Notes: a model not told the origin generated them from the letters alone. A DNA stretch of 64,000 nt from Amphibiibacter pelophylacis (GCF_037688875.1 NZ_JAWDIE010000005.1:62001-126000), one strand, 5' to 3'; counted from the first letter of the stretch, positions 49,110 to 58,865 are shown. Numbers and translations: made by a program.

Positions 49110-50774
49110 TCAGGCGATGGCCTTGTAACGCACGCGCTTGGGCCGCGCGCCTTCTTCGCCGAGGCGTTTCTTCTTGTCGGCTTCGTACTCCTGGTAGTTG
49201 CCGTCAAAAAACACCCAGCGCGATTCGTCTTCGGCGGCCAGGATGTGCGTGCAGATACGGTCCAGGAACCAGCGGTCGTGGCTGATGACCATCGCGCTGC
49301 CACCGAACTCCAGCAGCGCTTCTTCCAGCGCGCGCAGGGTTTCGACGTCCAGATCGTTCGAGGGCTCGTCCAGCATCAGCACATTGCCGCCCTGGGCCAG
49401 GGTTTTGGCCAGGTGCAGGCGCCCGCGCTCACCGCCCGACAGGGTGCCGACCATTTTCTGCTGGTCGTTGCCCTTGAAGTTGAAGCGGCCGATGTAGGCG
49501 CGCGACGGCATGACGAACTTGCCCACGACGATGTTGTCCAGGCCGCCGGAAACGTCTTCCCAGACGGTCTTGTTGGGGTCCAGGCTGGCGCGGCTCTGGT
49601 CCACAAAGGCCAGCTGCGCGGTCTTGCCGATGACGACTTCGCCGCTGTCAGGCGTTTCAACGCCCTGGATCATGCGGAACAGCGTCGATTTGCCCGCCCC
49701 GTTGGGGCCGATGATGCCGACGATGGCGCCTGGCGGCACCTTGAAGCTGAGGTTGTCGATCAGCACGCGGTCGCCAAAGCTCTTGGTGACGTTTTTGAAC
49801 TCGATCACCTCGTTGCCCAGGCGCTCGGCGACGGGGATGAAGATTTCGTTGGTCTCGTTGCGCTTCTGGTAATCGGTGTCGGACAGCTCTTCGAAGCGGG
49901 CCAGACGCGCCTTGCTCTTGGCCTGGCGGCCCTTGGCGTTGCTGCGCACCCACTTCAGTTCTTCCTTCATGGCCTTGGCGCGGGCGTCTTCGCTCTTCTG
50001 TTCGGCCTCCAGGCGCTTCTCTTTCTGGTCCAGCCAGTCGGAGTAATTGCCCTTCCAGGGGATGCCCTGGCCGCGGTCCAGTTCCAGAATCCATTCAGCG
50101 GCGTTGTCCAGGAAGTAGCGGTCGTGGGTGATGGCCACCACGGTGCCGGAGAAGCGCTTGAGGAACAGCTCCAGCCACTCGACCGATTCGGCGTCCAGGT
50201 GGTTGGTGGGTTCGTCGAGCAGCAGCATGTCAGGGCGCGACAGCAGCAGGCGGCACAGCGCCACGCGGCGCTTCTCACCGCCCGAGAGCACGCCGATTTT
50301 GGCCTCCCAGGGGGGCAGGCGCAGCGCGTCGGCGGCCATTTCCAGCTGCAGGTCGGTGTTCTCGCTGCCCGCTGCGGCGATGACGGCTTCCAGCTCGGCC
50401 TGCTCGGCGGCCAGGGCGTCAAAGTCGGCGTCGGGTTCAGCGTAGGCGGTATAGACCTCTTCCAGGCGCTTTTTGGCGGCCAGCACGCCGCCGATGCCTT
50501 CTTCTACCGCCTGACGCACGGTGTACTCGGGGTCGATCTGGGGCTCCTGGGGCAGGTAGCCGATGTTCAGGCCGGGCATGGGCACGGCTTCGCCTTCGAT
50601 CTCCTTGTCCAGGCCCGCCATGATTTTCAGCAGCGTCGATTTGCCCGAGCCGTTCAGGCCGAGCACGCCGATCTTGGCGCCAGGGAAGAAGGACAGCGAA
50701 ACATCTTTCAGGATATGGCGTTTGGGCGGCACGATCTTGCCGACCCGGTTCATGGTGAAAACGTATTGGGCCAT
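49110..50774 (-). CDS. ettA: energy-dependent translational throttle protein EttA
   Basis: ABC-F ATPase that binds the ribosomal E site and gates the first elongation steps according to ADP/ATP. The 554-residue protein has two nucleotide-binding domains: Walker A LGLNGSGKSTLLKIMAG and GPNGAGKSTLFRM; signatures LSGGEKRRVALCRLLL and LSGGERGRLHLAKTLA; Walker B MLLLDEPTNHLDAESVEWLE and VLMLDEPSNDLDVETLRALE. The EttA-specific opening YVFTMNRVGKIVPPKRHILK and the arm region between domains (KWVRSNAKGRQAKSKARLAR) are present. No membrane domain, as expected. The start at 50774 gives the canonical N-terminus. Confidence 0.97.
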   Translation of the reverse strand: MAQYVFTMNRVGKIVPPKRHILKDVSLSFFPGAKIGVLGLNGSGKSTLLKIMAGLDKEIEGEAVPMPGLNIGYLPQEPQIDPEYTVRQAVEEGIGGVLAAKKRLEEVYTAYAEPDADFDALAAEQAELEAVIAAAGSENTDLQLEMAADALRLPPWEAKIGVLSGGEKRRVALCRLLLSRPDMLLLDEPTNHLDAESVEWLELFLKRFSGTVVAITHDRYFLDNAAEWILELDRGQGIPWKGNYSDWLDQKEKRLEAEQKSEDARAKAMKEELKWVRSNAKGRQAKSKARLARFEELSDTDYQKRNETNEIFIPVAERLGNEVIEFKNVTKSFGDRVLIDNLSFKVPPGAIVGIIGPNGAGKSTLFRMIQGVETPDSGEVVIGKTAQLAFVDQSRASLDPNKTVWEDVSGGLDNIVVGKFVMPSRAYIGRFNFKGNDQQKMVGTLSGGERGRLHLAKTLAQGGNVLMLDEPSNDLDVETLRALEEALLEFGGSAMVISHDRWFLDRICTHILAAEDESRWVFFDGNYQEYEADKKKRLGEEGARPKRVRYKAIA

Positions 50775-50993
50775 GGGGAATTTCTCGGGTAAGGGACGGG
50801 GCGCTGCAGCGCCAACCCCGGCATTATCGCCCAAGGCCACTGGCGTGTGACGGGGCGGGCGATGCGCTGGAAAAGCGCGGAATTTCCCCTGTATTCCTGA
50901 CCTGTTTGGTGCGGGCTGCTGCGCAGAATGGCGGTATAAGCATTCACAATCCGATAAATCACTGTCTCTGCAGAACCTCCTCTGGCCGTCAAA

Positions 50994-52841
50994 ATGCCCG
51001 ATCCGATCACCCTGATCCAGCTCTGGACCGGACGCCTGCGCCAACGCTGGGCCCGGGCGGAGGGTTCGGTGTCGCCGCTGCTGGATTTCGGTCCTGCGCG
51101 CCACGGCATACCGGCCAGCGCGCTGCTGCAGCTGGCCAACATTGACCTGATCGACGGGGTCTGGGCTTTCGACTGTCGCAGCGGTGTGTCGCAGGTTTCG
51201 CAGCGCTGGCTGCAGACGCTGGGCTACACGCCCGACGATGTCCAGGGCCAGTCCATTTTCGACTTCTGGGCCGAGCGCATCCATCCGGAAGACCGCCAGC
51301 GCATCCTGGCCGGGGAAGAGCGCCAGCGCAGCGGCGAGCTCAGCGAGATGACCAAAACCTACCGCCTGCGCCATCGCGACGGGCGTTACCGCTGGCTGCA
51401 CAGCCATTCCATCGTGACGCGGCGCGCGCCCGATGGCCGCCCTCTGAACATTCTGGGCAGCGACCGCGACATCACCGGCGAGCGCGAGCGCGAGGAAATG
51501 CTCGATTTCCTGCACACGCACGACGAGCTGACCGGGCTGCTCAACCGCCGCCAGTTCCACTCGCGCGCGCACTGGATGATCGACCTGGCGCGGCGCGAGA
51601 ACAGCGGCTTTGCGCTGGTGCGCATCAATCTGGACCACTTTGGCGAAATCAACACCCTGATTGGTCACGAGGCGGGCGACGCGCTGCTGTGCGACGCCGC
51701 GCGCAGCCTGCAGGCGCTGACGGGCGACGGCGACGTGCTGGCGCGCATGGGCAGCGACGAGTTCGCGCTGGTGCTGGGGCCGGGCGAGGGCATACCGCCG
51801 CTGGGGCGGCGCCTGGAGGAGCTGCGCGACGCCCTCGATTCCCGCCACAGCGCCCCGGAGGGCGAGGTGCACGTCAGCGCGTCGATCGGTGTGGCGATGT
51901 TTCCGCAGGACGGCGCCCACCTGGACGAGCTGCTGCAGCACGCCGAGCTGGCCATGAGCTCCGCCAAACGCGCCGGGGGCCACGCCGTGTGCTGCTACAC
52001 CAGCGCCATGAACCAGGAGGCCCAGCGCAAGCGCCGCCTGCTGGCCGACCTGACGCAGGCGCTGGCACGCGGCGAGGGCCTGGCGCTGCACTACCAGCCC
52101 ATCGTCGAGCTGGAGGGCGGCGGCTGCAGCAAGGTCGAGGCCCTGATGCGCTGGACGCACCCGGTGCTGGGCGCGATCAGCCCGGCGGTCTTCATCCCCA
52201 TGGCCGAAGAGGCCGGACTGATCCACGAGCTGGGTGATTTCGTCATGCGCCAGTCGCAGCGCGACATGGACCTGCTGGAGCAGGAGGGCCTGCCGCCGGT
52301 GCAGTTCAGCGTCAACCTTTCGCCGCTGCAGATCATGGCGCGCAACCGCGTCAACTGGGCCGACCAGACGCTGACCGATGGCGTCAGCCGCCACGCAGGG
52401 CGGCTGTGCATCGAAGTCACCGAAGGCGTGCTGCTGGCGCGCGGCCGTGCGGTGCTGGACAAGCTCGACGGCCTGCGCCAGCTGGGCATCCAGATCGCGC
52501 TGGACGATTTCGGCACGGGCTATTCGTCGCTGTCCTACTTGAACACTTTCCACGTCGATTTCCTGAAAATCGACCGCTCTTTCGTCAGCCGCATCCAGGG
52601 CGACAGCCGCAGCCTGGCGCTGTGCGAGGCGATGGTGCTGATGGCGCACAAGATCGGCATCCGCGTCATCGCCGAAGGCATCGAGACGCCGCAGCAGCTG
52701 CAGCTGCTGGCCGACATGGGCTGCGATTTCGGCCAGGGCTATCACCTGGGCCGGCCCATGGCGCTGGAGCAGCTGCGCGAGGTGCTGCGCACCACCGGCC
52801 GCGCACCGCAGCCTGCGTCTGCGCTGGCCCAGCTGGCTTAA
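50994..52841 (+). CDS. PAS-GGDEF-EAL signalling protein, degenerate GGDEF
   Basis: A 615-residue cytosolic c-di-GMP protein. A PAS/PAC unit (about 48-165; TLGYTPDDVQGQSIFDFW, RDGRYRWLHSHSIVTRRAPD) leads to a GGDEF domain (170-335) whose signature is GSDEF at 253-257, one Gly replaced by Ser, and an EAL domain (345-600). The EAL side is intact: E382-A-L, ALDDFGTGYSSLSYL, DFLKIDRSFV, AEGIET and GQGYHLGRP. It is therefore more likely a phosphodiesterase, with the GGDEF domain perhaps binding GTP for regulation. No membrane helices. The start ATG follows a GC-rich leader; divergent from ettA by 219 bases with no clear promoter. Confidence 0.9.
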   Translation: MPDPITLIQLWTGRLRQRWARAEGSVSPLLDFGPARHGIPASALLQLANIDLIDGVWAFDCRSGVSQVSQRWLQTLGYTPDDVQGQSIFDFWAERIHPEDRQRILAGEERQRSGELSEMTKTYRLRHRDGRYRWLHSHSIVTRRAPDGRPLNILGSDRDITGEREREEMLDFLHTHDELTGLLNRRQFHSRAHWMIDLARRENSGFALVRINLDHFGEINTLIGHEAGDALLCDAARSLQALTGDGDVLARMGSDEFALVLGPGEGIPPLGRRLEELRDALDSRHSAPEGEVHVSASIGVAMFPQDGAHLDELLQHAELAMSSAKRAGGHAVCCYTSAMNQEAQRKRRLLADLTQALARGEGLALHYQPIVELEGGGCSKVEALMRWTHPVLGAISPAVFIPMAEEAGLIHELGDFVMRQSQRDMDLLEQEGLPPVQFSVNLSPLQIMARNRVNWADQTLTDGVSRHAGRLCIEVTEGVLLARGRAVLDKLDGLRQLGIQIALDDFGTGYSSLSYLNTFHVDFLKIDRSFVSRIQGDSRSLALCEAMVLMAHKIGIRVIAEGIETPQQLQLLADMGCDFGQGYHLGRPMALEQLREVLRTTGRAPQPASALAQLA

Positions 52842-52880
52842 GATCGCGGCTTCCATCAGACGGCAGACCGGGAGCGCACC

Positions 52881-53300
52881 ATGTCTTACATCGACGATTC
52901 ACTCTCTGCGGGCGAAACCGTGGTGGCCCGCTTCGGCCAGCACTGGCTGACCTGGATGCCGGTGGCGCTGTGCGTGCTGCTGGCGCCGGTCACGCTGGGG
53001 CTTTCGCTGATCGTGGCGGGCGTTCTGGCGCTGCGCATCCGCTCGCTGGAGCAGGGTCTGACCACGCGCCGCGTCATCCTCAAGACCGGCTTCATCAGCC
53101 GTCACAGCGAGGAAATGCGCCTGGGCTCGGTCGAAACGGTGGAGATCCGCCAGAGCCTGTGGGGCCGGATACTGGGCTACGGCAGCATCGAAATCACCGG
53201 GCGCGGGACCAGCGATCTGCTGCTGCGCCGCGTGGCCGACCCCATGGCGGTCAAGCGCGCGATCGAGAGCGCCGCCAACAGCGCCGAAGCCCATACCTGA
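52881..53300 (+). CDS. bacterial PH-domain membrane protein
   Basis: A 139-residue protein with a hydrophobic hairpin (about 24-50; MPVALCVLLAPVTLGLSLIV) and a bPH2-type pleckstrin-like domain: LTTRRVILKTGFISRHSEEM, SVETVEIRQSLWGRILGYGS and IEITGRGTSDLLLRRVADPM are its typical strands. These proteins sit at the inner membrane; some are stress-related, but function here is unknown. The gene lies 39 bases after the GGDEF-EAL gene with GGGAGC before its ATG, so the pair may be co-transcribed. Confidence 0.88.
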   Translation: MSYIDDSLSAGETVVARFGQHWLTWMPVALCVLLAPVTLGLSLIVAGVLALRIRSLEQGLTTRRVILKTGFISRHSEEMRLGSVETVEIRQSLWGRILGYGSIEITGRGTSDLLLRRVADPMAVKRAIESAANSAEAHT

Positions 53301-54008
53301 TCAGAAATTCAGCCGCAGGCCCAGATTGAGCTGGGTGCTGTCCTCGGGCCGCAGGCGGTCCATCTGCAGGCGCCGGCGCTGCTGCTGCAGCGTGGGCGTC
53401 TGGGCCAGCCAGTCGGCGTGCCGCCGTGTGGCGCTGGGTGCGGGCGCGCCGTCGCCCACGCTGAAGGTGACGTTGGCTCCGGGCAGCGTGCGGGCCGGGT
53501 CGGGCGGCTCTTCCAGGATCGACGGGGCCGCGCGCCCGGCCGCCAGGCTGGGCTGCTGCCAGGGCATCAGCGGCGTGGGTGCCCAGCGCGCCGTCAGGTT
53601 CTCCGCAGTGGCCTCGGTGGCCTGCGGACCAAACGGCATGGGGGCACCAGGGGCAGGCGTCTGCGGGCTGTGCAGCAGGCCCAGCCGGTCGCCGATCCGG
53701 TGGCCCACGTCCTGCGCCCAATGCCAGGCGCGCTGCAACGGCCGGGTGACCAGCGTGGTCAGCGGGCGGGGTTCGGGCGGGGACGCGGGCTCCGGGGCCC
53801 TCAGCGGCAGGGCGCTGGAATCCACCATGGGGCTGCAGCCAAATCCCACGGCGCTGGTGCAGCCCGGCGGCAGGGCGCCCGCCGCTGCGGCGGCCGGAGC
53901 CAGGATGGCGGGCGCGGCCACCTGGGCAGCGGCAGGCGCGGGCACGCAGACCAGAACAGCGGCCAGCAGGGCGGCCAGCGCGAGCGGGGGCGGCGGTGCA
54001 GTGTTCAC
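53301..54008 (-). CDS. exported Pro/Ala-rich protein, unknown function
   Basis: A 235-residue protein if started at the GTG at 54008, which gives a convincing signal peptide (residues 8-30, likely cut after AAA). The mature part is Pro/Ala-rich with two cysteines close together (GCTSAVGFGC), a helix LVTRPLQRAWHWAQDVGHRI, and a C-terminal half containing repeated Arg/Gln (LQQQRRRLQMDRLRPEDS) and ending LNLGLRLNF. The alternating hydrophobic end with a final phenylalanine resembles an outer-membrane-type C-terminus, but one strand is not enough to claim a barrel. It begins 10 bases after glcF and ends next to the PH-domain gene. Confidence 0.55.
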   Translation of the reverse strand: MNTAPPPPLALAALLAAVLVCVPAPAAAQVAAPAILAPAAAAAGALPPGCTSAVGFGCSPMVDSSALPLRAPEPASPPEPRPLTTLVTRPLQRAWHWAQDVGHRIGDRLGLLHSPQTPAPGAPMPFGPQATEATAENLTARWAPTPLMPWQQPSLAAGRAAPSILEEPPDPARTLPGANVTFSVGDGAPAPSATRRHADWLAQTPTLQQQRRRLQMDRLRPEDSTQLNLGLRLNF

Positions 54009-54018
54009 CGGCGCATTG

Positions 54019-55314
54019 TCACCCGCTGACCAGATGGTCGTCCAGCACCTCAACCCAGTGTTTGACGGGCCATTGCGTGCCACTTTGAAGATGACTGATG
54101 CAGCCAATGTTGGCACTGATCAGCACATGACCGGCGCTGGGCGGCGGGCCGTCGGCGGCCAGGGCGTGCAGATCGCGCAGGCGGGCGTCGCGCAGCTGCT
54201 GGCTCAGCTCTGGCTGCAGCACGCTGTACGTGCCCGCCGAGCCGCAGCACAGGTGGCCGCCCAGGTCGTCCTGGCGCACCACAAAGCCCAGTTCGCGCAG
54301 CGAGGTCTGGACCGCGCTGGTCACGCCCTGGCCGTGCTGCAGCGTGCAGGGCGCGTGCCAGACCAGCGTGGGGCGGCTGGCCGAATCGCTGTCGCGCAGG
54401 CGCAGGGCCAGATCGGGCACCAGGCTGGGCAGCAGCTCGCTGACATCCACCGTCATGGCGCTGATGGCCGCGGCGCGCTTGGCGTAGTAGGGCTCGTCGG
54501 CCAGCAGCTCGCCGTACTGCTTGACGGTCAGGCCGCAGCCCGACACGTTCATGACGATGCGCTCGATCTCGCCCGACTGGATGTGCGGCCACCAGGCATC
54601 CACGTTCTGGCGCACCTGTTTCAGGCCTTTTTCGCTGTCGCCCAGGTGCAGGCGCACAGCGCCGCAGCAGCCCACGCCGTCGCCAACCAGGCTCTGGATG
54701 CCGACGGCATCGAGCACCCGCGCCGTGGCGCTGTTGATGTTGGGGCGCAGGCTGGGCTGGACGCAGCCCAGCAGCAGCAGCACCTTGCGCGCGTGTTCGC
54801 GGATGGGCCAGCGGTGCGCCTTGCCCAGCTTTTCCGAGCGCGGCGGCGCCTGGTCGCGCGTGGGAATGTTCTTCTGCAGCGAAGCTGGCATCAGCGGCCG
54901 CAGCGTCTGGCCGGCCTTGACGGCGGTGGACAGCAGCGGCGAGCCCAGGCCCTCGCGCAGCATCCAGCGGCGCAGGCGCTCGCCGCGCGGGCGCTCGACG
55001 CGCTCGTCGACAATCTCGCGGCCCACGTCCAGGATGCGCACGTAGTTGACGCCCGACGGGCAGGTGGTTTCGCAGTTGCGGCAGGTCAGGCAGCGGTCCA
55101 GGTGCTGCTGGGTCTCGCGCGTGGCTTCGGCGCCTTCCAGCACCTGCTTGATCAGGTAGAGGCGGCCGCGCGGGCCGTCCAGCTCGTTGCCCAGGAGCTG
55201 GTAGGTCGGGCAGGTGGCGTTGCAAAAGCCGCAGTGCACGCACGAGGAGAGCAGCTGCTGGGCCTTCTGGGCGCGCTCGTCGTCCTGGAGTGCGGGGGAC
55301 AGGGCGGTGTACAT
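54019..55314 (-). CDS. glcF: glycolate oxidase iron-sulfur subunit GlcF
   Basis: A 431-residue subunit carrying two 4Fe-4S ferredoxin motifs, CVHCGFCNATCPTYQLLG and CLTCRNCETTCPSGV, followed by two CCG-type (heterodisulfide reductase-like) domains: GCVQPSLRPNIN, GCCGAVRLH and NVSGCGLTVKQYG, and HAPCTLQHGQG with GGHLCCGSAGTYS. It passes electrons from GlcD/GlcE toward the quinone pool. It is the last gene of glcD-glcE-glcF, 75 bases after glcE. Confidence 0.95.
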   Translation of the reverse strand: MYTALSPALQDDERAQKAQQLLSSCVHCGFCNATCPTYQLLGNELDGPRGRLYLIKQVLEGAEATRETQQHLDRCLTCRNCETTCPSGVNYVRILDVGREIVDERVERPRGERLRRWMLREGLGSPLLSTAVKAGQTLRPLMPASLQKNIPTRDQAPPRSEKLGKAHRWPIREHARKVLLLLGCVQPSLRPNINSATARVLDAVGIQSLVGDGVGCCGAVRLHLGDSEKGLKQVRQNVDAWWPHIQSGEIERIVMNVSGCGLTVKQYGELLADEPYYAKRAAAISAMTVDVSELLPSLVPDLALRLRDSDSASRPTLVWHAPCTLQHGQGVTSAVQTSLRELGFVVRQDDLGGHLCCGSAGTYSVLQPELSQQLRDARLRDLHALAADGPPPSAGHVLISANIGCISHLQSGTQWPVKHWVEVLDDHLVSG

Positions 55315-55389
55315 GGTGTGCGTCGGGTCGTGGGCCGTTAATGGGGTGGGGCGTGCGGGCTCAGGAGCCGGGCTCGGAGCGGGACGCGC

Positions 55390-56772
55390 TCACCAGGCGC
55401 CCGTCCAGCGGGCCGTGTCAAAGACATCGTGCGGATCGCAGGCCTGTTTGATGCGGCGGTGGATCGTGGCGACGGCGGGGTCGGTGGCGTCGTGGGCGGG
55501 CGTGCTGTCCTGGCTCTGGGTGTGCAGCACCTGGGCGTGGCCGCCGACTGAGCGCAGCACCTCGCGCACGCGGGCGGGCAGCTCGTCGCTGAGCAGCCAG
55601 CGCAGCGCGCCCTGCCATTCGATCAGCGTGTTGCCGGGCAGGGGCAGCGCGGGCGTGGTCGAGGGCAGCGACAGCCGCCACAGGCGGTGGTGGCGGCCTT
55701 TTTCCAGGCGGTGCACGGCGGCCAGATAGTCCTGCTGCTGCGCGGAGACGGTTTCGTCGGGCGAGGCTTCAGGGCGTGCCGTGCCCTGGTGGATGCGCTT
55801 GAGCACCGCCGCGTCAAACTGGCTGACGGCGTGGGCCTGGGCAAAAAAGCCGTCGCGCACGTCGCGCAGGCCCATCCAGAAATCGTGGGCGGTGCCCGGG
55901 TCTATGCCCTCGCCGGGGTGACCGAGTTCGAGCAGCTCGCCGCCCAGGTGCTGTACGGCGTGGCGCACGACGGGGCGGGCTCCGGCCAGGCGAATGGCCA
56001 GCGTGCCGTCGAACCAGGCCGTGCCGGTGATGGGCCAGGGCTGTCCGGCCCAGCGGTTCATGGCGGCCAGCGCCTGGTCCTGATTGATGTCAAAGCGCAG
56101 CGTGGCCGTGGCGGCGGGCAGCGGCATCACCTTGAGCGTGACCTCGCAGATCAGGCCCAGCGCGCCCATGGAGCCGGCCATCAGCCGCGACAGGTCGTAC
56201 CCCGCGACGTTTTTGATGACGGTGCCGCCGCTGCGCAGCAGCTGGCCGCGGCCGTTGATCCAGGTCATGCCCAGCACGTGGTCGCGCAGCGGGCCGCTGT
56301 GCGGGCGGGCCGGACCGCTCCAGCCCATGGCGACGGTGCCGCCGACCGTGTCCAGCCCGGCGGTGGCGGCGTGCCATTCGTGCACGCGCACCGGGCGCGG
56401 CGTGCCGTCGTCCAGCTGGCCAGGCTGTGGCGGCAGGGTCAGGGGCCCCAGGCGCGGGGGCTCGAAAGCCAGCGCCTGGCCGTGGCGGGCCAGTTCGGCC
56501 TCGACCCAGACCAGCGGCGTGCCCGCCGCGACAGTGACGAAGAGTTCGGAGGGCTGATAGTCGATCAGGCCCAGGGCGGCGGTGGCGTCCAGCACGCGCG
56601 CATCCGGCGTTGCGCGGTGCCCGCCCAGCAGGCTGTCTTTGGTGCCCCGGCCGCGCAGGCGCAGGCGGCGCCCTTCGGCGGCGGCCTGGCGGATGGTGCG
56701 GGACCAGCCGGTGTAGAGATCGTCCAGCGCCGCCCGGTCAGCGACCAGGCCAGCGTCGCGCAGCAGGGTCAT
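55390..56772 (-). CDS. glcE: glycolate oxidase FAD-binding subunit GlcE
   Basis: A 460-residue FAD-binding type 4 protein, the second flavin subunit of glycolate oxidase. Segments are RLRLRGRGTKDSLLGGHRAT near the start, VTVAAGTPLVWVEAELARHG, VHEWHAATAGLDTVGGTVAMG (FAD pyrophosphate region), HVLGMTWINGRGQLLRSGGT and KNVAGYDLSRLMAGSMGALG. It is longer than E. coli GlcE (350) by extra sequence near the C-terminus (about 320-400). Its ATG directly follows the glcD stop with no base between. Confidence 0.93.
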   Translation of the reverse strand: MTLLRDAGLVADRAALDDLYTGWSRTIRQAAAEGRRLRLRGRGTKDSLLGGHRATPDARVLDATAALGLIDYQPSELFVTVAAGTPLVWVEAELARHGQALAFEPPRLGPLTLPPQPGQLDDGTPRPVRVHEWHAATAGLDTVGGTVAMGWSGPARPHSGPLRDHVLGMTWINGRGQLLRSGGTVIKNVAGYDLSRLMAGSMGALGLICEVTLKVMPLPAATATLRFDINQDQALAAMNRWAGQPWPITGTAWFDGTLAIRLAGARPVVRHAVQHLGGELLELGHPGEGIDPGTAHDFWMGLRDVRDGFFAQAHAVSQFDAAVLKRIHQGTARPEASPDETVSAQQQDYLAAVHRLEKGRHHRLWRLSLPSTTPALPLPGNTLIEWQGALRWLLSDELPARVREVLRSVGGHAQVLHTQSQDSTPAHDATDPAVATIHRRIKQACDPHDVFDTARWTGAW

Positions 56773-58329
56773 TCAGAACCTCTCCAGTTCGGGGTGGGGC
56801 AGCGCGCCACCCGTGACGTGCATGCGGCCGGCTTCGGCGCAGCGGCTCAGCGTGGGCACGGCCTTGCCGGGATTGAGCAGGCCGGGTTCGTCGAAGGCGC
56901 GTTTGATGGCGTGCATCTGCGCCAGCGTGTCGGCGTCGAACTGCGCGCACATGGCGCCCAGCTTTTCCAGGCCCACGCCGTGTTCGCCGGTGACGGTGCC
57001 GCCCATGGCGACGCTCAGGTGCAGGATCTCGTCGCCGAAGGCCTGCGCGCGCAGCAGCTGGTCGGGGTCGCTGCCATCGAACAGGATCAGCGGGTGCAGG
57101 TTGCCGTCGCCCGCGTGGAAGACGTTGCTGCAGCGCAGCTGGTAGCGCTCCTGCATGGCGGCGATGGCTTCCAGCATGTCGGCCAGGCGGTGCCGCGGAA
57201 TGGTGGAATCCATGCAGATGTAATCGGGGCTGATCCGTCCGCTGGCCGGGAAGGCGTTTTTGCGGCCTTTCCAGAACTGCAGGCGCTGGGCCTCGCTGCT
57301 GCTGGCGACGATGCGGTAGGCGCCGTTGTCCTGCAGCACCTGCGTCATGCGCTCGATTTCGTCATCGACCTCGTCGGTGCTGCCATCGCTTTCGCACAGC
57401 AGGATGGCGGCGGCGCGGCGGTCGTAACCGACCTGGACAAAATCGTCCACGGCGGCGGTCATGGCCTGATCCATCATTTCCAGCCCGGCCGGGATGATGC
57501 CCTGGGCGATGATGGCGGCGACCGCATCGCCTGCCTGGCGCACGGTGTGGAAGCTGGCCAGCAGGCAGCGCGCTTCGGCGGGGCGGGGCAGCAGGCGCAC
57601 GGTGGCCTCCACGATGACCATCAGCAGGCCTTCGCTGCCCACGATGAGCGGCAGCAGATCAAAGCCCGGCGCGTCCAGCGCCAGCGATCCGAGGGTGATG
57701 GGCTCGCCGTCTATGGTGTAGCCGCGCACCTGCATGACGTTGTGCAGCGTCAGGCCGTATTTCAGGCAGTGCACGCCGCCCGCGTTTTCGGCGATGTTGC
57801 CGCCGATGGTGCAGGCCAGCTGGCTGCTGGGGTCGGGGGCGTAGAAGAGGCCGTGCGCCGCCGCCGCCTGGCTGATCGAGACATTGCGCACCCCGCACTG
57901 CACGGTGGCGGTGCGCGCCTGCGCGTCGATGCCGACAATGCGGCGGAACTTGGCCAGACTCAGCACCACGCCGTTGCCGTGCGGGGTGGCGCCGCCCGAA
58001 AGCCCCGTGCCCGCGCCGCGTGCGACCACAGGCACATCCAGCTTCGAGCAGACTTTGAGCACAGCCTGCACCTGAGCCTCGGTTTCGGGCAGGGCAACGG
58101 CCAGCGGCGGCTGGCGAAAGAGGGTGAGGCCATCGTTCTCGAAAGCCGTCGTGGCGGTCGTTGACGCCAGCAGCGCATGCGCGGGCAGGACGGCGGCCAG
58201 GGCCTTGACGATCTGTTTCTGGCGCTGGGCGCGCTCGTCGCCCGCCAGGACGGCTGCGTCGGCGTGCGGACTGGCGCGGGAGGAATCGGCAGCGGGCAAA
58301 GCAGGGGCCGTGGCAGCGGTTTCGGTCAT
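56773..58329 (-). CDS. glcD: glycolate oxidase subunit GlcD
   Basis: Catalytic FAD-linked subunit oxidising glycolate (and possibly D-lactate) to glyoxylate. The 518-residue protein has the FAD-binding VPVVARGAGTGLSGGATPHG, QCGVRNVSISQAAAAHGLFY, CTIGGNIAENAGGVHCLKYG, LIVGSEGLLMVIVEATVRLL and, near the C-terminus, NVFHAGDGNLHPLILFDGSD and VTGEHGVGLEKL with the metal-binding histidines. It is the first gene of glcDEF. No glcC regulator or glcB malate synthase is adjacent. Divergent from yajC by 194 bases. Confidence 0.95.
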   Translation of the reverse strand: MTETAATAPALPAADSSRASPHADAAVLAGDERAQRQKQIVKALAAVLPAHALLASTTATTAFENDGLTLFRQPPLAVALPETEAQVQAVLKVCSKLDVPVVARGAGTGLSGGATPHGNGVVLSLAKFRRIVGIDAQARTATVQCGVRNVSISQAAAAHGLFYAPDPSSQLACTIGGNIAENAGGVHCLKYGLTLHNVMQVRGYTIDGEPITLGSLALDAPGFDLLPLIVGSEGLLMVIVEATVRLLPRPAEARCLLASFHTVRQAGDAVAAIIAQGIIPAGLEMMDQAMTAAVDDFVQVGYDRRAAAILLCESDGSTDEVDDEIERMTQVLQDNGAYRIVASSSEAQRLQFWKGRKNAFPASGRISPDYICMDSTIPRHRLADMLEAIAAMQERYQLRCSNVFHAGDGNLHPLILFDGSDPDQLLRAQAFGDEILHLSVAMGGTVTGEHGVGLEKLGAMCAQFDADTLAQMHAIKRAFDEPGLLNPGKAVPTLSRCAEAGRMHVTGGALPHPELERF

Positions 58330-58523
58330 GATGTCGGTTCAGTGGCCTTGTGTCGGACAGCGTGGCGTGCAGGCCATACTGTAACGTCTGCGCAGACTTT
58401 CGGCCGCGCCCCTGCGATCGGGGAGGACTCACTTCCGCCAAATGCGGACAACACCCGTAAAATGCGCGGTTTGCGTTGCTTTATATGACCCTGCGGCCTG
58501 GACGGCCCTGAAAGGACTCTTCC

Positions 58524-58865
58524 GTGTTTTTCATCTCTGATGCTTTTGCCCAATCGGCCCCGGCCGCCGCGACGTCGGCCTCTCCCCTTGGCGGGCTGAT
58601 GCAGATGGCACCGCTGGTGCTGATGTTCATCGTGCTGTACTTCTTCATGATCCGCCCCCAGATGAAGCGCCAGAAAGAGCACAAGGCCATGCTGGCCGCG
58701 CTGGCCAAGGGCGACGAGGTCGTCATCTCCGGTGGCATTCTGGGCCGCGTGGCCGAGCTGGGCGAGCAGATCGTGCAGATCGAAGTGGCGTCCGGCACGG
58801 TGCTGTCGGTGCAGCGTCCGGCCATCCTGCAGGTGCTGCCCAAAGGCAGCCTGAAAGCCGCCTGA
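58524..58865 (+). CDS. yajC: preprotein translocase subunit YajC
   Basis: A 113-residue subunit of the SecDF-YajC complex: one membrane helix (about 26-44; APLVLMFIVLYFFMIRPQMK), then KRQKEHKAMLAALAKGDEVV and ISGGILGRVAELGEQIVQIE. The start is a GTG at 58524 preceded by AAAGGA; the N-terminus MFFISDAFAQ is typical. In most relatives the queA-tgt genes precede it; here the upstream neighbour is glcD on the other strand. 120 bases to secD. Confidence 0.96.
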   Translation: MFFISDAFAQSAPAAATSASPLGGLMQMAPLVLMFIVLYFFMIRPQMKRQKEHKAMLAALAKGDEVVISGGILGRVAELGEQIVQIEVASGTVLSVQRPAILQVLPKGSLKAA

